Positions 35,388 through 47,089 are shown, counted from the first letter of the stretch. The stretch is DNA of 64,000 nt from Podocnemis expansa (GCA_007922195.1 ML682007.1:12658562-12722561); one strand, 5' to 3'. Notes: generated from the letters alone by a model not told the origin. Numbers and translations are program-made.

Positions 35388-35735
35388 TCATTCTGCTTCT
35401 ATAAACTTGAGGAAGGTGCCATCTGTTGTTAGAAGCTGGCATTGAGATAAGGCATTTGAGGTTTGATCCAGAGCCCAGTGAGGGCAACAGGAGATTACAG
35501 ATTTAAAGGTCTTTGTAGTAAGCTCCCTAGAGACTACAAAATGAAAAGGCATGTCTCCAACTTCGTATTTATTTCTGCCACGTATGTACATGCTCTCTAA
35601 CAGCACCATTTTCAACCTTGTGTTATTCATTGTGTTCAACACATTGTGAGTGGCTGCAAACTGATCAAAGCCAGGTTCAAAGCAGATGACTTGCATAGAT
35701 CTTGCCAAAAAACGAACTATAGTCCTGTGTTTTTT
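35388..35735 (-). CDS. Unrecognised open frame, possible exon or retrocopy
   Basis: An uninterrupted minus-strand frame of at least 106 codons ends at 35388. Its composition is protein-like (mixed hydrophobic and charged residues, few low-complexity runs) and includes segments such as RGRNKYEVGDMPFHFVVSRE and LLTTDGTFLKF. The frame stays open upstream of the first good ATG to about 35735, where 'aaacacagg' could act as a splice acceptor. I recognise no family. It has no visible relation to the CR1 or PLE sequences around it. It could be a terminal exon, a decayed retrocopy, or chance. Confidence 0.25.
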   Translation of the reverse strand, partial: KKHRTIVRFLARSMQVICFEPGFDQFAATHNVLNTMNNTRLKMVLLESMYIRGRNKYEVGDMPFHFVVSRELTTKTFKSVISCCPHWALDQTSNALSQCQLLTTDGTFLKFIEAE

Positions 35736-35979
35736 TAATTAAAGCAGCATTATGCAACACTAGTCTCCAACATGCAATTCCATCTAATCTGGAACAATAG
35801 CAGGCCACGTCTCAACTACAGAATAATAAGTCTATTAGTTTTGCCTACTAGTCGGGATGAAATCATCAAAAACTAAGCACTGTAGCAGTTACCATGGCAA
35901 TGGAGTCAGTCATTTATTGGAAACAATGTTCTAAATTAAAACTAAATTTAAGTATAAATTTCAAGTCTTCTCTGTGTAT

Positions 35980-36014
35980 GTGTACACGCACGCACGCACG
36001 CACGCACGCACGCA
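35980..36014. repeat. (CGCA)n microsatellite
   Basis: About eight CGCA units with a preceding 'gtgtacacgc'. Confidence 0.95.
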
Positions 36015-36280
36015 GCTCGACAGGCACTTTAGAAATATCTTAGAAATATCAATTTAAAAATCAATGTGTACCATATCATGAAAAAAACTTGGAAACATAC
36101 AAGGAAAAATAATTTCTAAATAACTGAATCTCCAATTATATCTGGAGGCAGCTAATAAACCTCTGCTGAAGTTATGTGTATCTTTAGATCACAAGTAGTT
36201 TGATCTTCATTCCCATGTACTCTAGGGATAGGTGTATTAGAACAGTATTCATATACATTTCTAACTGAATCCACCTCGTA

Positions 36281-36592
36281 GAATCATAGAATCATAGGGT
36301 TGGAAGAGACCTTATGAGGTCATCTAGTCTAACCTGCTGCTAAAAGCAGGACTACTCCCAGCCAGGGTTTTATCCAACCAGATCTTAAAAGTTTCCAAAG
36401 ATAGAGATTCCACACCATCACAGGCAACCCATTCCAGTGCTTCACCATACTCCTAGTGAGAAAGGTTTTCCTAATATCCAACCTCAACTGCCCCAGCTTC
36501 AACTTGAAACCATTGCTCCTTGTTCTGTCCTCTGTCACCACTGAGAATAGCCTAGCTCCCTCCTCTTTGAAAAATCCCTTCAAGTATCATAG
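36281..36592 (-). mobile_element. CR1 LINE 3' UTR and ORF2 C-terminus
   Basis: It starts with the 'gaatcatagaatcatagggt' terminus. The minus-strand frame 36329-36583 encodes the CR1 C-terminus (DIRKTFLTRSMVKHWNGLP). It continues in 37067-37975 after an intervening second CR1 terminus and an N-gap. Confidence 0.9.
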
Positions 36593-37066
36593 AATCATAG
36601 AATCATAGGGTTGGAAGGGACCCCACANNNNNNNNNNNNNNNNNNNNNNNNNNNNNNNNNNNNNNNNNNNNNNNNNNNNNNNNNNNNNNNNNNNNNNNNN
36701 NNNNNNNNNNNNNNNNNNNNNNNNNNNNNNNNNNNNNNNNNNNNNNNNNNNNNNNNNNNNNNNNNNNNNNNNNNNNNNNNNNNNNNNNNNNNNNNNNNNN
36801 NNNNNNNNNNNNNNNNNNNNNNNNNNNNNNNNNNNNNNNNNNNNNNNNNNNNNNNNNNNNNNNNNNNNNNNNNNNNNNNNNNNNNNNNNNNNNNNNNNNN
36901 NNNNNNNNNNNNNNNNNNNNNNNNNNNNNNNNNNNNNNNNNNNNNNNNNNNNNNNNNNNNNNNNNNNNNNNNNNNNNNNNNNNNNNNNNNNNNNNNNNNN
37001 NNNNNNNNNNNNNNNNNNNNNNNNNNNCAAGGGCCTCTCTTCTTCTCCCCAGTCCCCCGTACCTAG
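36593..37066 (-). mobile_element. Second CR1 terminus nested in CR1, with gap
   Basis: A fresh CR1 3' end ('catagaatcatagaatcatag', then 'ggttggaagggacccc') begins at about 36593, in the middle of the outer CR1. After 400 N the outer CR1 resumes at 'tgtagttgaaggttgctatc'. A same-orientation CR1 insertion into CR1 is the simplest reading. Its length and 5' truncation are hidden by the gap. Confidence 0.6.
36628..37027. other. Assembly gap, 400 N
   Basis: Exactly 400 N. The second gap in the window is also exactly 400, which suggests a fixed placeholder and not a measured size. Confidence 0.99.
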
Positions 37067-37975
37067 TGTAGTTGAAGGTTGCTATCAAATCCCCTCTCAG
37101 TCTTCTCTTTTGCAGACTACATAAGCCTAGCTCCTTCACTCTCTCCTTGTAAATCATGTGCCGCAACCCACTAATCATTTTTGCTGCCCTCTGCTGGCCT
37201 CTTTCTAATTTGTCCACATTGTTTTTGTAGTGGGGAGCCCAAAACTGGAAACAATATTCCAGATGTGGCCTCACCAGTGCTGAACAGAGGGGAACAATCA
37301 CATCCCTCGATCTGCTGGCAACACTTCTTTTGATGCAGCTCAGTATGCCACTGACCTTTTTGGCAACAAGAGCACATTGTTGACTCATATCCAGTTTACC
37401 ATCCACCATAACCTCAAGGTCCTTTTCCACAGTGCTGCTACTTAGCTGGACAGTCCCCAGACTGTAGCAGTACATGGGATTTTTCTGTCCTAAATGCAGG
37501 ACTTTGCACTTGTCCTTGTTGAACCTCAAAAGATTTTGTTTGGCCCAACGCTCCAATTTGTCCAGGTCTCCCTGAATCCTATCCCTACTCTCCAATGTAT
37601 CTACCATTCCCCCTAGTTTGGTGCCATCTGCAAACTTGCTGAGCGTGGAATCTATCCCATCAACCAGATTGTTAATGAAGATGTTGAACAAAATCAGGAC
37701 CAGGACCGACCACTGGGGCACTCCACTTGTTACTGGTTGCCAACTAGACATTGAGCCATTGATCCCTACCCAGTGAGCCCAATGATATAGCCAGCCTCCC
37801 AGCCACCTTACAGTCGGTTCATCCAAACCATACTTTCTTAATTTGCCGACAAGAATGCTGTAGGAAACCATATCAAAAGCTTTGCTAAAGTCAAGGTATA
37901 TCACGTCAACAGCTATTTCTGCATCCACAAAACCAGTCATCTCATCTTAGAAGGTACGATTTGCCCTTGGTGAAT
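37067..37975 (-). pseudogene. CR1 ORF2 reverse transcriptase remnant
   Basis: On the minus strand this encodes most of the CR1 reverse transcriptase. It runs from IYLDFSKAFDMVSYSIL (RT motif A region) through TSGVPQWSVLVLILFNIFIN (normally QGSVLGPILF), KFADGTKL (normally FADDTK) and on to RPHLEYCFQFWAP and KERVKELGLCSLQKRRLRGD. RT copies LINE RNA into DNA at the nicked target. The second catalytic Asp of FADD is Gly here and the QGS motif is altered, so the enzyme would be inactive. The frame is otherwise open for about 290 codons, so decay is moderate. It is the youngest-looking CR1 of the window. Confidence 0.9.
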
Positions 37976-37995
37976 CCATGCTAACTTTATAAAGG

Positions 37996-38305
37996 TTTCA
38001 CAGACTCACAGACTCCAAGGTCAGAAGGAACAAATATGATCATTTAGTCTAACCTGCACAATGCAGGCCACAGAATCTCACCCACCCCATCCTGCAATAC
38101 ACCTCTGACCTATGAGTAAGTTATTAAATCATTATTTGAGAACTTCAAAGACTTTAAAATGCAGAGAAACCACCTGCAATTGAGTCATGTCCCAGGATAC
38201 AATGGAAAATGAAAACCCCCCAGACCCTCTGCTAATCTGCCACAGGGGAAATTTCCTTCCTGAGCGGAACATGGCAATCAGTTAAAACCTGAGCGTGTGG
38301 GTTTC
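37996..38305 (-). mobile_element. CR1 LINE 3' UTR fragment
   Basis: 'cacagactcacagactcc', 'aaggtcagaaggaacaaat', 'ctcacccaccccatcctgc' and 'cctgagcgtgtgggtt' give the same UTR type as 4047-4421 and 50465-50789. It abuts the other CR1 subfamily directly. Confidence 0.85.
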
Positions 38306-38309
38306 ATTT

Positions 38310-40320
38310 GTGGGGATTTTGGCAATTAACTCGTAATGGAGGTAGACAGTCATCAGTGCAATAGAGTTGAATCTTTATATGTTCTAAAGTGAGACCATGC
38401 ATAAAAATTGTCAGCATACCTTCAAGAAGGTATGCAGCTAACTCATTACTAGGCTTTTAGGAACTAAAATTCAGGTTTTGATCTTTCCTTTAGCCACTGA
38501 TATTCCCTACTCTATTGTACTTAATCTCTGACTAACGGTGTAAGCCTGAAGCAAGTTGTATTTCAATAGCAAACCTTGATCCATATCTGAACTTCACTGT
38601 TAGCCCTGTAAGTTTTATAAGAAGCAAAAGCAAAATCCTAGATCATAAAAAGCTTAGAACACCAAGGTGGTAAAAATCCAAAGATCTCAGTTTGGTGGCT
38701 CAGCCCCAGCTGCAATGCAAATACCATTTTCTGTCACAGAGCCCCAGTCTATACTGCAAGTGGTTTTCTGTGGCAGTCAAAGGGAGATAACCAAGTTATT
38801 TTTAGGTATCTTGCATATCTCCTTTGACGTTCAACTGCCTCCTTACCATGGTGTCCTCAGTGCCCTGAGCTGATGGGAAAAGGCTTCCCGTTGACTTACC
38901 ACTACTCCACTTGAGGGGGTGGTCTTCAGAGATTAACTTTTTGATCTACTGAGCAGGTCTTCAAAGGTCCACTCAGCTGATCAGGAAGTTCAATCTGATG
39001 GAGGCGAATTTGCCAGCATATGGGTAGACCTGCCCCAAGAGAGGCAAAGTAGGTGAAGTAATACCTCCTACTGGAAACAAACCCAAAAGATTAATGTGTG
39101 AAACAGATACTACATATACTCTATTAGTACTGTTAGAAGAATTTCTGCTTGGCTAGGGTCTTTAGAAATGAAACAAGGAAGAACATAAATGGTGCCATTC
39201 AAAGCAAAGATGCTGTCAAATAGCCCATGTAAAAGTACAATCAACTATTAAATCCTAACCTGATGGGGAATGAACTTTATATACCACATGCTAGCTACTA
39301 ATCTGAGATCAAAATAATTTAAAAATAGACTGTAAAGCCTCAAAAAACAACCAAACTGTCCTTTAAGGGTCATTTAAAAAAAAACAACAAAAAACCTAGC
39401 TTCTTGTTTCTTGTATGCAAATCTGTGGATGCAAACACCCACAATTATTTGTTAATGCCAATCAGGTTATATGTGGTCAAACTTGCAGAACCATTTGCTT
39501 AATAGGTGCTTCAGTGTGAGGGTAACCAACTGATTCTCAGAGATAGAAACACTCTTCAATAAGGCCCTCAAAAATTGAGACACACATGATTAGTGATCAC
39601 TGCTGAAAACGAGGGTTTCAGATAGCTAAAATAACAGCACCGCATCTAAAAATCAGATACATGGACAGCTAAATAGTCATTAATTATGGCAGTAGAGCTG
39701 CAGATACAGAAAACAAGATGTGGGGTGTAATAGCCTGAGAATAAAAACCAATGTATGCTGTTCTGCTGACTCAGACAGATAACTAGAACTGTTGCACAAA
39801 ACTGTGGGGATTCATGCTGATTGCACTGATGATGCTTACACTCAAGAGGAAGAAGTAATAACACGGAATGAGGCTGGCTTGTACTAGGGAGCAAGGAGAG
39901 GAGAAACAAATATGAACTAAATCAGTGGGAAAGAAATATGACGTGAGGCTATTATAGCCACAGGAAAATATTTTAAAAGTACTTAAAACTATGACATTGA
40001 AATAGTCTTCCCTCAACAACTGGAAACCTTAGGATGGATTTCTGTCTTCCCATTGCCTTAGATGGGTCACTCTGGGGATTTGAAAGTAATCTCTGACGTG
40101 TAACTTGCAGATTTTGATTCTCAGACACATAGTCAGCAACTGAATAATTTTCTTGAGTTGAGCAGCTGTTGTGACAGTAAAATGTACTTCATGCAGCTTG
40201 AAATATAATGTTCATTCTAACAACAGGGTGATAGTATATATGTAAGTGTTGATAACTGGAAGATGAAAAGTGGAGATAAATAGAGGATGTCTGCCCTTCA
40301 CCATAAAAAATTAAAAATTT
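38310..40320. other. Unannotated stretch, one small repeat fragment
   Basis: Mostly unique. The fragment at 39042-39078 ('gcaaagtaggtgaagtaat', 'acctcctactgg') belongs to the second PLE-like tail family. Confidence 0.4.
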
Positions 40321-40323
40321 AGA

Positions 40324-40717
40324 TTGGGGTGGGCAAACTGCAGCCCATCTGAGCCTTTCATTAGGCCTGCCAGCTGGACCTGGCCAGAGCATGGCAATCG
40401 CTCTTTCTGGCCCTGCCCTTTCCTCCCTGCCCCTCTCCCACCACTTGGGTCCAGTAGTACCCTGCCTGGCTGGAGCACAGTGGCCACTCCCCATTCCCAC
40501 ACACTCACCCTTCCCCTCTTCCTCCCCATTCCCTTCCCATAGTGTCCATCCCACACCCACCACTGTCCCTTTATATGGCTTGCCATACAATTTCTATAAG
40601 TAGATGCAAAGTGGGATTTTCACCCATGAAAGCTCATGAAATAAATACATTTGTTAGTCTTTAAGTGCCACAGGACTCCTTGCTTGTTTAGGTCAAAAAA
40701 CGTTTGCCCACCTCTTT
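40324..40717. mobile_element. hAT element carrying a PLE tail
   Basis: The ends GGGGTGGGCAAACTGC and GTTTGCCCACCTCTTTG are inverted repeats of the CAGGGGTGGGCAAAC hAT type. The interior is C-rich (40420-40560). A PLE tail at 40605-40692 is inserted near the right end. Flanking TSDs are not clear. Confidence 0.75.
40605..40692 (+). mobile_element. Penelope-like element tail inside hAT
   Basis: It runs from 'gcaaagtgggattttcaccc' to 'aggactccttgcttgttt', ending at the short terminus. The helix and GAAA core are retained ('cccatgaaagctcatg'). Confidence 0.8.
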
Positions 40718-41264
40718 GCTGACAGCTACCCCAACTGCCTGTTTTCCAGTCAAGGTGTTTTTGCTTACTATTTAGAACAATATGCCCTCACACTGAGTCT
40801 GAGTCTACTGTGGTGCACAGGAAATGTGAATTTTGTCAGCACTGATGGTGCAAACAGGCAGGGGCACCTGACCAGTGGAGAGTAGCTCTGTATCATGACT
40901 TGTGTATTTGTTTGCTTATTGACTCATATTTTCACTTTTCAGGAAAAAATTCTTGTGTATTTCAGTTCCCAGCAGACTGAGCATTTTATACATGCACATT
41001 GTTATTTAATAATTATTATTATTCACAGCTGGCCACAGGAGAAGACCTTACAGGTAGCTGGCCCAGTGCAATCTGTTCTAAACACTGAAATGTAAAACCC
41101 AGCCAGGCTTTTTAGTTTTTAAATAGCCTAGTAAAATTTAGACAGCATCACAAAGATGCAGAGAGCTCTAGAGCCCTGAATTCACTTTTGTATTTAATCA
41201 AGGCCAGGGAAGCTATTGCTCTCTCTTTAGACCAATTTCTGGCTCTCTTATTAGTAATTAATAA

Positions 41265-41462
41265 TGATACATAGCAGCATATGCCTCAAAACACTTTACA
41301 AAGGTAGATAAGCTTTACCATACTCCCCTTTATGGATCAGACAGACAAAGAAAGCCTAAGTGACATTCTCAAGGTCATACCAAGAAACCAGAAGAAATAG
41401 GAGTTGGAACCAGAGCTTCTGACTCACATTCCACTGCTCTATCCACTAGACAACACTGCCTT
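41265..41462 (+). mobile_element. Degenerate MIR-type SINE
   Basis: 'cctcaaaacactttacaaag', 'cctttatggatcagacag', 'cattctcaaggtcatacc', 'agttggaaccagagc' and 'ctgctctatccactagacaa' follow the MIR order. Confidence 0.75.
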
Positions 41463-42377
41463 AGTTTAAAACTGAGAGCATTACTTAGTAAGTTTCTCTG
41501 ACTGCTTAATAATTTTGTGTTTGTCCTTGTTATTTTAAAGAATTCTTTGATCTACCTATTTATGTCTGCAAGATGTCATCTGATGCTATCAAATGGAAGA
41601 TATTCTTCAGATTCCGGCAAGCATGATGGTGTAGTGGTTCCTTCATTACACACAACTTTCAAATCAGGGTACTTGACGAACTTCTTTCAAAAACAGAAAC
41701 TTCCCACATGAACATATTAACTACACTAAGAGGGAGCAGGTATGGAAAGATAAAGAACAATATTGGGTCAACATTTTTCTACCTGGGTACTTTAAGGCAA
41801 GCTCCCAAATCCATATTTAATTACCCAGTAATGTTTGTTTCCAAAATATAAAAATGCATTAGGTGACCAGATTATTTAGGAACCCATGTAGGAAGATTTT
41901 GACCAACCCCCCCCCCCCCCAGCAATAAGAAACCTCCCTTTTTATATCTGTCAAAAAAACTGAGCCTTTTCTGTTTTGCTTTTGCAAGTCTCATGCTCTG
42001 TACTGTATTTTAGTACAGCTTTCTTCCTCAGAAATTAGTACGCATGCAAAGAGCTGAACACTGGACTGAGGCTAGCTATCTTTGCTATTCTTTGGAAAGA
42101 TTAATGTGATCAGTACAGAGAGAAATCTTTGCACCTGGTTCTAGCTGTCTGAAATGAGTGATAGTTCCTTTTCTCATACAAATAACATGGGCAGTAACAC
42201 AAGGCTCAATGATGCTAAAACCTTAGTCACCCTAACAACTTCTAACCAGCTCTTGACTAAAATTCTTTAGAAGATTCCATAATGGCTGGCACTCAAAGTT
42301 GTTCAATGGTTAATTCATTTTCCTTCAGGAACGTTTCTCCATGTAGCTTTATTTATAGCTCATTAACGTGACTCGTA

Positions 42378-42787
42378 AAGGGGACATCTGTACTGGAGCC
42401 TTAGGTCAACTTAAGCTTCCTGAAGTCAACCTATGGACCTCCATGACCACATGGGCTTTTATTAAGTTGACTTAAGTGCGTCCTGAAGTCAACTTAATAA
42501 TGCCACCTCTTAAGGTCGACTTAAAGCTTAAGTCAACCTTATTCATTTGACTTAAGTCAGTGTAGGCCGGGAGTAGGCCTTTAGTTGACTTAACTGGCCT
42601 TCAGGCCCGCTCCCAGAGTTCCTGGCCAGCAGGAAGGGTTGACCTAGCACCTGCCAGTGTGGACAAAGGCAGTTGACAGGAGTTTTCAGTGTGGATGCTG
42701 TAAGTCAACTTAACAAGGTTGATCTTAAGTTGACTTAAAGTCGACCTTGTTAAGTCAACTTAAAAGAGCCTCCCATGTAGTTACTCC
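42378..42787. mobile_element. Large foldback MITE built on AAGTCAACTT
   Basis: About 410 bp packed with AAGTCAACTTAA and its complement TTAAGTTGACTT (at least eight occurrences). The outer segments 'catctgtactggagcc' and 'gagcctcccatgtag' are approximate inverted repeats. The centre (about 42560-42680) is a GC-rich non-palindromic insert. There is no coding capacity. It resembles foldback DNA transposons mobilised in trans. Confidence 0.8.
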
Positions 42788-42794
42788 CACCTGA

Positions 42795-45110
42795 CATTCA
42801 AGCATTCTTGTCAGAAACAAAACTTCTGCTTGAAAGAATCTCATTCCTGCAACTATAGAAATGATCCACGTGCTGCCCATTTACAACGGGCTGAAGCAAC
42901 TTGGCAGAACATTGCTATACTTTAGAACATAAAGTGTGATTGAAGTGCCCCACGTTGGGGGCAGAGGAGAAGTGAGTCATTCATATTATCATTCAACTGC
43001 ATCTTGGTTTTGAGTTTTTCACTTATTTTGTGCTACATGCTCTTTTGTCTTTCACCTATTTGGTGCAAAATTGTGGTGCAAAAGTGTCTGTTTACATGAA
43101 TTATACAAGTTGCACATTTTCAGTTCTGCTCCAAAGTTAGTCTCAGAGTCTATGCAATTGCTCAAAGCAAAATGATTTCCCTGGACACCTAGAAAAGCCT
43201 GACAGAACAAATTGTCATTTAGTCCACTGATCTTCTGGTGCAGAGAAGGGAGGTTAATGTGAGGGAAGACGACTCAGATGACAAGAAATTTCTGGATTTT
43301 CAAGTAGGAGGACACAGGGTCCAATGAACACATTTTCTGATCTGGCAAGGGGAAAGCCCAGAACTGAACACTGATAAGGATGACACAACCCCAGATAAGT
43401 AACTGATTAGTAAATCTGACGTGATTGTGAAGATTATGTTGCAAACAGAAGTCAAAATTTCTGCAAGTTAGGTACATATGGTGGAATACTGTACTCATTT
43501 CTTTTTTTTCATATTCAGGGAGAAAAGTGAGATATTAACAGCAAAAAATAATTTCACTTTGGATTAAAAAGTCAAGGTATTTGAAAGAAAACCAAAATGC
43601 TGGGGGGAACTACTGCCCTCTCTTGAAGATTTTATTCTGTGTAAATTATTTACTTTGTTTTTTTGCTAAATTTCTAATATAACTTGGCATTCCCAGGCAG
43701 AAAGCTAAAACTAGAAGCCAGAGGGGAAAACAGGAGATGGGAGAAGAGAGAAATTGGATACAGAGCTGGAGGGAGCACTGGGACTGGTGGATCAAGGAGA
43801 GTAGAACAAGGATTTGGGGCATGGGAATTAGGCCTAATTGGAAAATGAGCCTGAATGCAGGGTGAGTTTAAAGGGAGAGAGACTGGGCCTCAGACAGTCG
43901 CTCAAGGGAAAGACTGGGATGAGAAGTTTGAGGAGTGGAGACAGACTGAGTAGCCAAGGCAACTAGGATTGTGAAGAGTTTGACGCTGGGGGGAAATGGG
44001 CAGAAGGGTCTGTCACCACTTGATCTCTCTCCTTCAGATCTTGGAATAGAACCTCAAATTTCTGAATCTCTCCATTCCCTTCCTGCCAGCAAATATCCGT
44101 TGAAACTCACTGGCAAAAAGTTTGTGCATCTCATCCACCCCATCCCAACCCTCTAATGCTGGTCCACATAATGGATGACAACCTAGTATTGTTATAAATT
44201 ACTTTGTTAGCTCATGGGGTAGAGGCCTACATGGTGGATATAAGACTTCCAGTCTCACCGTTGACTTATGTCAATATGATGCTACATGTCGGCATTTGTG
44301 TTTTTAGTTTGCTTTCCTTTAAAAGCTATGAAATTACACACATACATCTATCTCTATTAAAAGAAGATTATTCAGGCTGTGAAATCAAGTGCTCAGAAGT
44401 TAGGAAATGCCAGAATTAAGACAAACTGTGATTCATCCCAAGAATAAGTCTATCATGTGCACTGAATGAGATAATGTAGAAAAAATTGTACATGATTACA
44501 AACAAACATTGAATCATGATGTGTATGCACAAGGAGGCAAATTAAGGTTACCCAGGCAACCTTCTCAGTTCTCAAAAACAACTTTAATAATCTTTTAATA
44601 TAGTGCTTTTATGTGCAATTATGAAATATATTATATAGTCAGTGGTCTTCAGTTATGGTATTGGATCCCCAGACAACAAAAACAACAACAAAAACCCAGA
44701 ATTTAAACAGACCTATTAACAGAATATAGGCTCCCATTAGGGATACTTTTATAATTTAATAGAATGGTCTTAGTTACAGAATCTAGCACCCAATATTGCA
44801 CAAGCTTTATTGCAGTAGATTAGTGCTCCTGGGGTTAGAAAGTCCCTTATACGTTACATGTGGGCCTGTAAAAATACAAACATCTATTTAAGACTAAATC
44901 TCCACTCTCTTTACCTTTACTAAACATAGATAGGCATCTTCCATCAAGCAACTTTTCCTTGACGTTGGTTTAGAAGGGTAATGATTTAATCATTAGGTGA
45001 TGCAGTTTTTCTCTCCCCTCCCCTGCAACCCAACCTCCCTGCAACCTTAAAATAAAACCTGTAAACCCAATTTAAAAATCTAGACTGATTCTAATAAAAT
45101 AAACTCCACG
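42795..45110. other. Unannotated stretch, partly purine-rich
   Basis: Positions 43690-43960 are strongly purine-biased on the plus strand. No repeat or gene was recognised. Confidence 0.35.
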
Positions 45111-45810
45111 TAGTGGGGTGTCAGTTATCTTTCCCCATCTAGGTTGGAAAGAGGCCACACTACGTCACTGTGTCACCCGGATTACAGTCTCACGGCAAGA
45201 GAGTTAGTCAATCAAGTCTAAGGAGTTCAGGTCCTCAGGCAATGCAGAGCTAGGAAGCAGCCTGTGGAGCTCAGGCCCTTGAGAGAGGACAGCAACAAAT
45301 AGGGAATTCAAACCCTTAGGGAGGGTGGAGCAGGCAAGTAATCTACCACCATAGGTCTTTAGGCAGGGCAAGGCAGAGCAGGCGAGCAGTCTGGGGCTCT
45401 GGTCTCACAGCAGGGCTGAGACAGCAAGCACAGGCCATATAGGTGGGAAGACTGCAACTCTAGGGCTGAGTGACAACAGAGGACAGGGGAATCCAGGCTC
45501 ACCCTATTCCATCAGGTCCCCGCCCAGATGTCTAAGTGGCAGAGGGGTCCACCATTGGAGTAGCGGGGATCCCACCAAGACACTGTGACACAAGTGCCCA
45601 CGGCAAGAACTAGACTAAAGCCTGATTCCCCTGGCCTGCTTCCTTCCATGACCATATCACCTGTCTTCTGCCTCATTGGGGTATGTGTGTGCTGGCAACT
45701 AAAGTAGCTCCTCTCTGGTCTCTGTCTCCATAAGAATTAGGGTGGTACGTGGCTCCATAACAGAGCTAGGAACCTGCAGCCAGCAAGACACATCTGCCTC
45801 CTGCCTTGTC
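45110..45810. other. GC-richer segment, possible old LTR or pseudogene
   Basis: Denser in GC with partly repetitive words ('gcagagcaggcgagcagtc', 'gagcaggcaagtaatc'). The terminal TG..CA and paired LTRs expected of a retrovirus-like LTR were not found, so the origin is open. Confidence 0.2.
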
Positions 45811-45821
45811 TCTTATACTGT

Positions 45822-46381
45822 CAGGGGTGGCCAAACTTATGGAACTCAAGAGCCACACAAGTTAATTATTAAAACTTCAAGAGCTGCACTGAGGCATATA
45901 GCCATATTTTACGTACTCGACAATTATGAAGTTTAAAATTCATCTCACACTTTAATTTTATCGTAAAAAGAGGGCAAATATTGATCCTACTAATGTCAGG
46001 TTCTAATTCTTAAGGTTACTATGAAAACTAGGCCTACCTATACAATAAAAACTTAGCTTCTCCTTGCCTTCTTTGACCATGCCACCACCTCTCCCCACCC
46101 CACCTCTCCAACCACGCTGCACTTCTCTGCACCATCTCCAAGGCCCCGACCATGCTGCTGCTTCCCACTGTCTCTGACCATGCTGCGCTTCTCTGCGCCA
46201 TCCCTGAGTCCCCAACCATGCCACCACTTCCCTATCATCTCTGACCATGCTGCCACTTCCCTGCACCATCCCCGACCATACTGCGCTTCTCCCCACTGTG
46301 CTTTTCTGCGAGCCACACATTTGCTTTGAAGAGCCGCATGCGGCTCACGAGCCGCAGTTTGGCCACACCGGTACTTCCTGT
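45822..46381. mobile_element. hAT-type element with internal minisatellite
   Basis: The left end CAGGGGTGGCCAAAC and right end GTTTGGCCACACCGG are inverted repeats of a common vertebrate hAT type. Near the right end are 'agagccgcatgcggctc' and 'acgagccgcagtttgg'. Positions about 46070-46310 hold a degenerate ~33-bp tandem repeat on 'gaccatgctgc..cttc..tgc'. The TSD is not preserved convincingly. The minus frames of 61-129 codons are readings of the repeat. Confidence 0.75.
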
Positions 46382-47024
46382 CCTGCCTCTCAACTTCCGG
46401 GGGGGTGGGATGGGCCTGGCCAGGCTCCACCCACCTGGGCACAGACAGTGGTCCTTTCCCCTGTGGCTTGAAAAGAGGTCATATCATTTCACTGCACTCC
46501 ATTATACAGCTGACACTCCTGGCATTCATCTTAGATTTATTGTAATCACACAATTAAACTCCGTTTTACACTTATTTGGATCTGGCTAACAGGTTTTGCT
46601 GATTTATACTTGCTGAGAATCTGACCAATCGGTTTAGTTTAGCTGCATTGCCATGATGCCCTGTTAGTCTCAAGATGTCTCAGATGCATTTCGTGCCATA
46701 AGGGTATGCATGGACATAATACCTCACCCCATTTGTAATCTGCTCTGATTGTACATGGCCCATCATTTCTGAAGGCAAATTCTTACAAAATCAATTAAAA
46801 CATATCTGGCAGTGGTGACTGAATATAAAATGTTGAGAATTATCACTAAGATGGTCACTATTTAGGGAGTGATTGTGTAGTATGAATAATTCCTGGTCAA
46901 AGCCTGATATTAAAGTAATAATACTGAAACCACACTCTTCATTGGCACTGATAGTATCTTATTACTGAAAACTACCCAATTCATGGAGCTTGTCATTTCG
47001 AAACAAGAAAACGTCATGTGGACC

Positions 47025-47073
47025 TAATCTTTTTTAAATCAAAATAACCAGTGTTATTTTGATTTAAAAGATA
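47025..47073. repeat. Near-perfect 22-bp-arm hairpin
   Basis: ATCTTTTTTAAATCAAAATA is followed within a few bases by TATTTTGATTTAAAAGAT. Flanking 'gtggac' and 'gtgtggacata' suggest a small MITE. A structured RNA is possible but unsupported. Confidence 0.7.
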
Positions 47074-47089
47074 CGTGTGGACATACCCT

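Noticed and set aside
36603..37940. A 445-codon minus-strand frame
   Set aside because: It spans 400 N read as open sequence. Only 37067-37940 is real CR1 RT coding remnant; the rest is an artefact.
45110..45810. Endogenous retrovirus LTR
   Set aside because: No TG..CA termini, primer-binding site, second LTR or gag/pol/env sequence could be identified.
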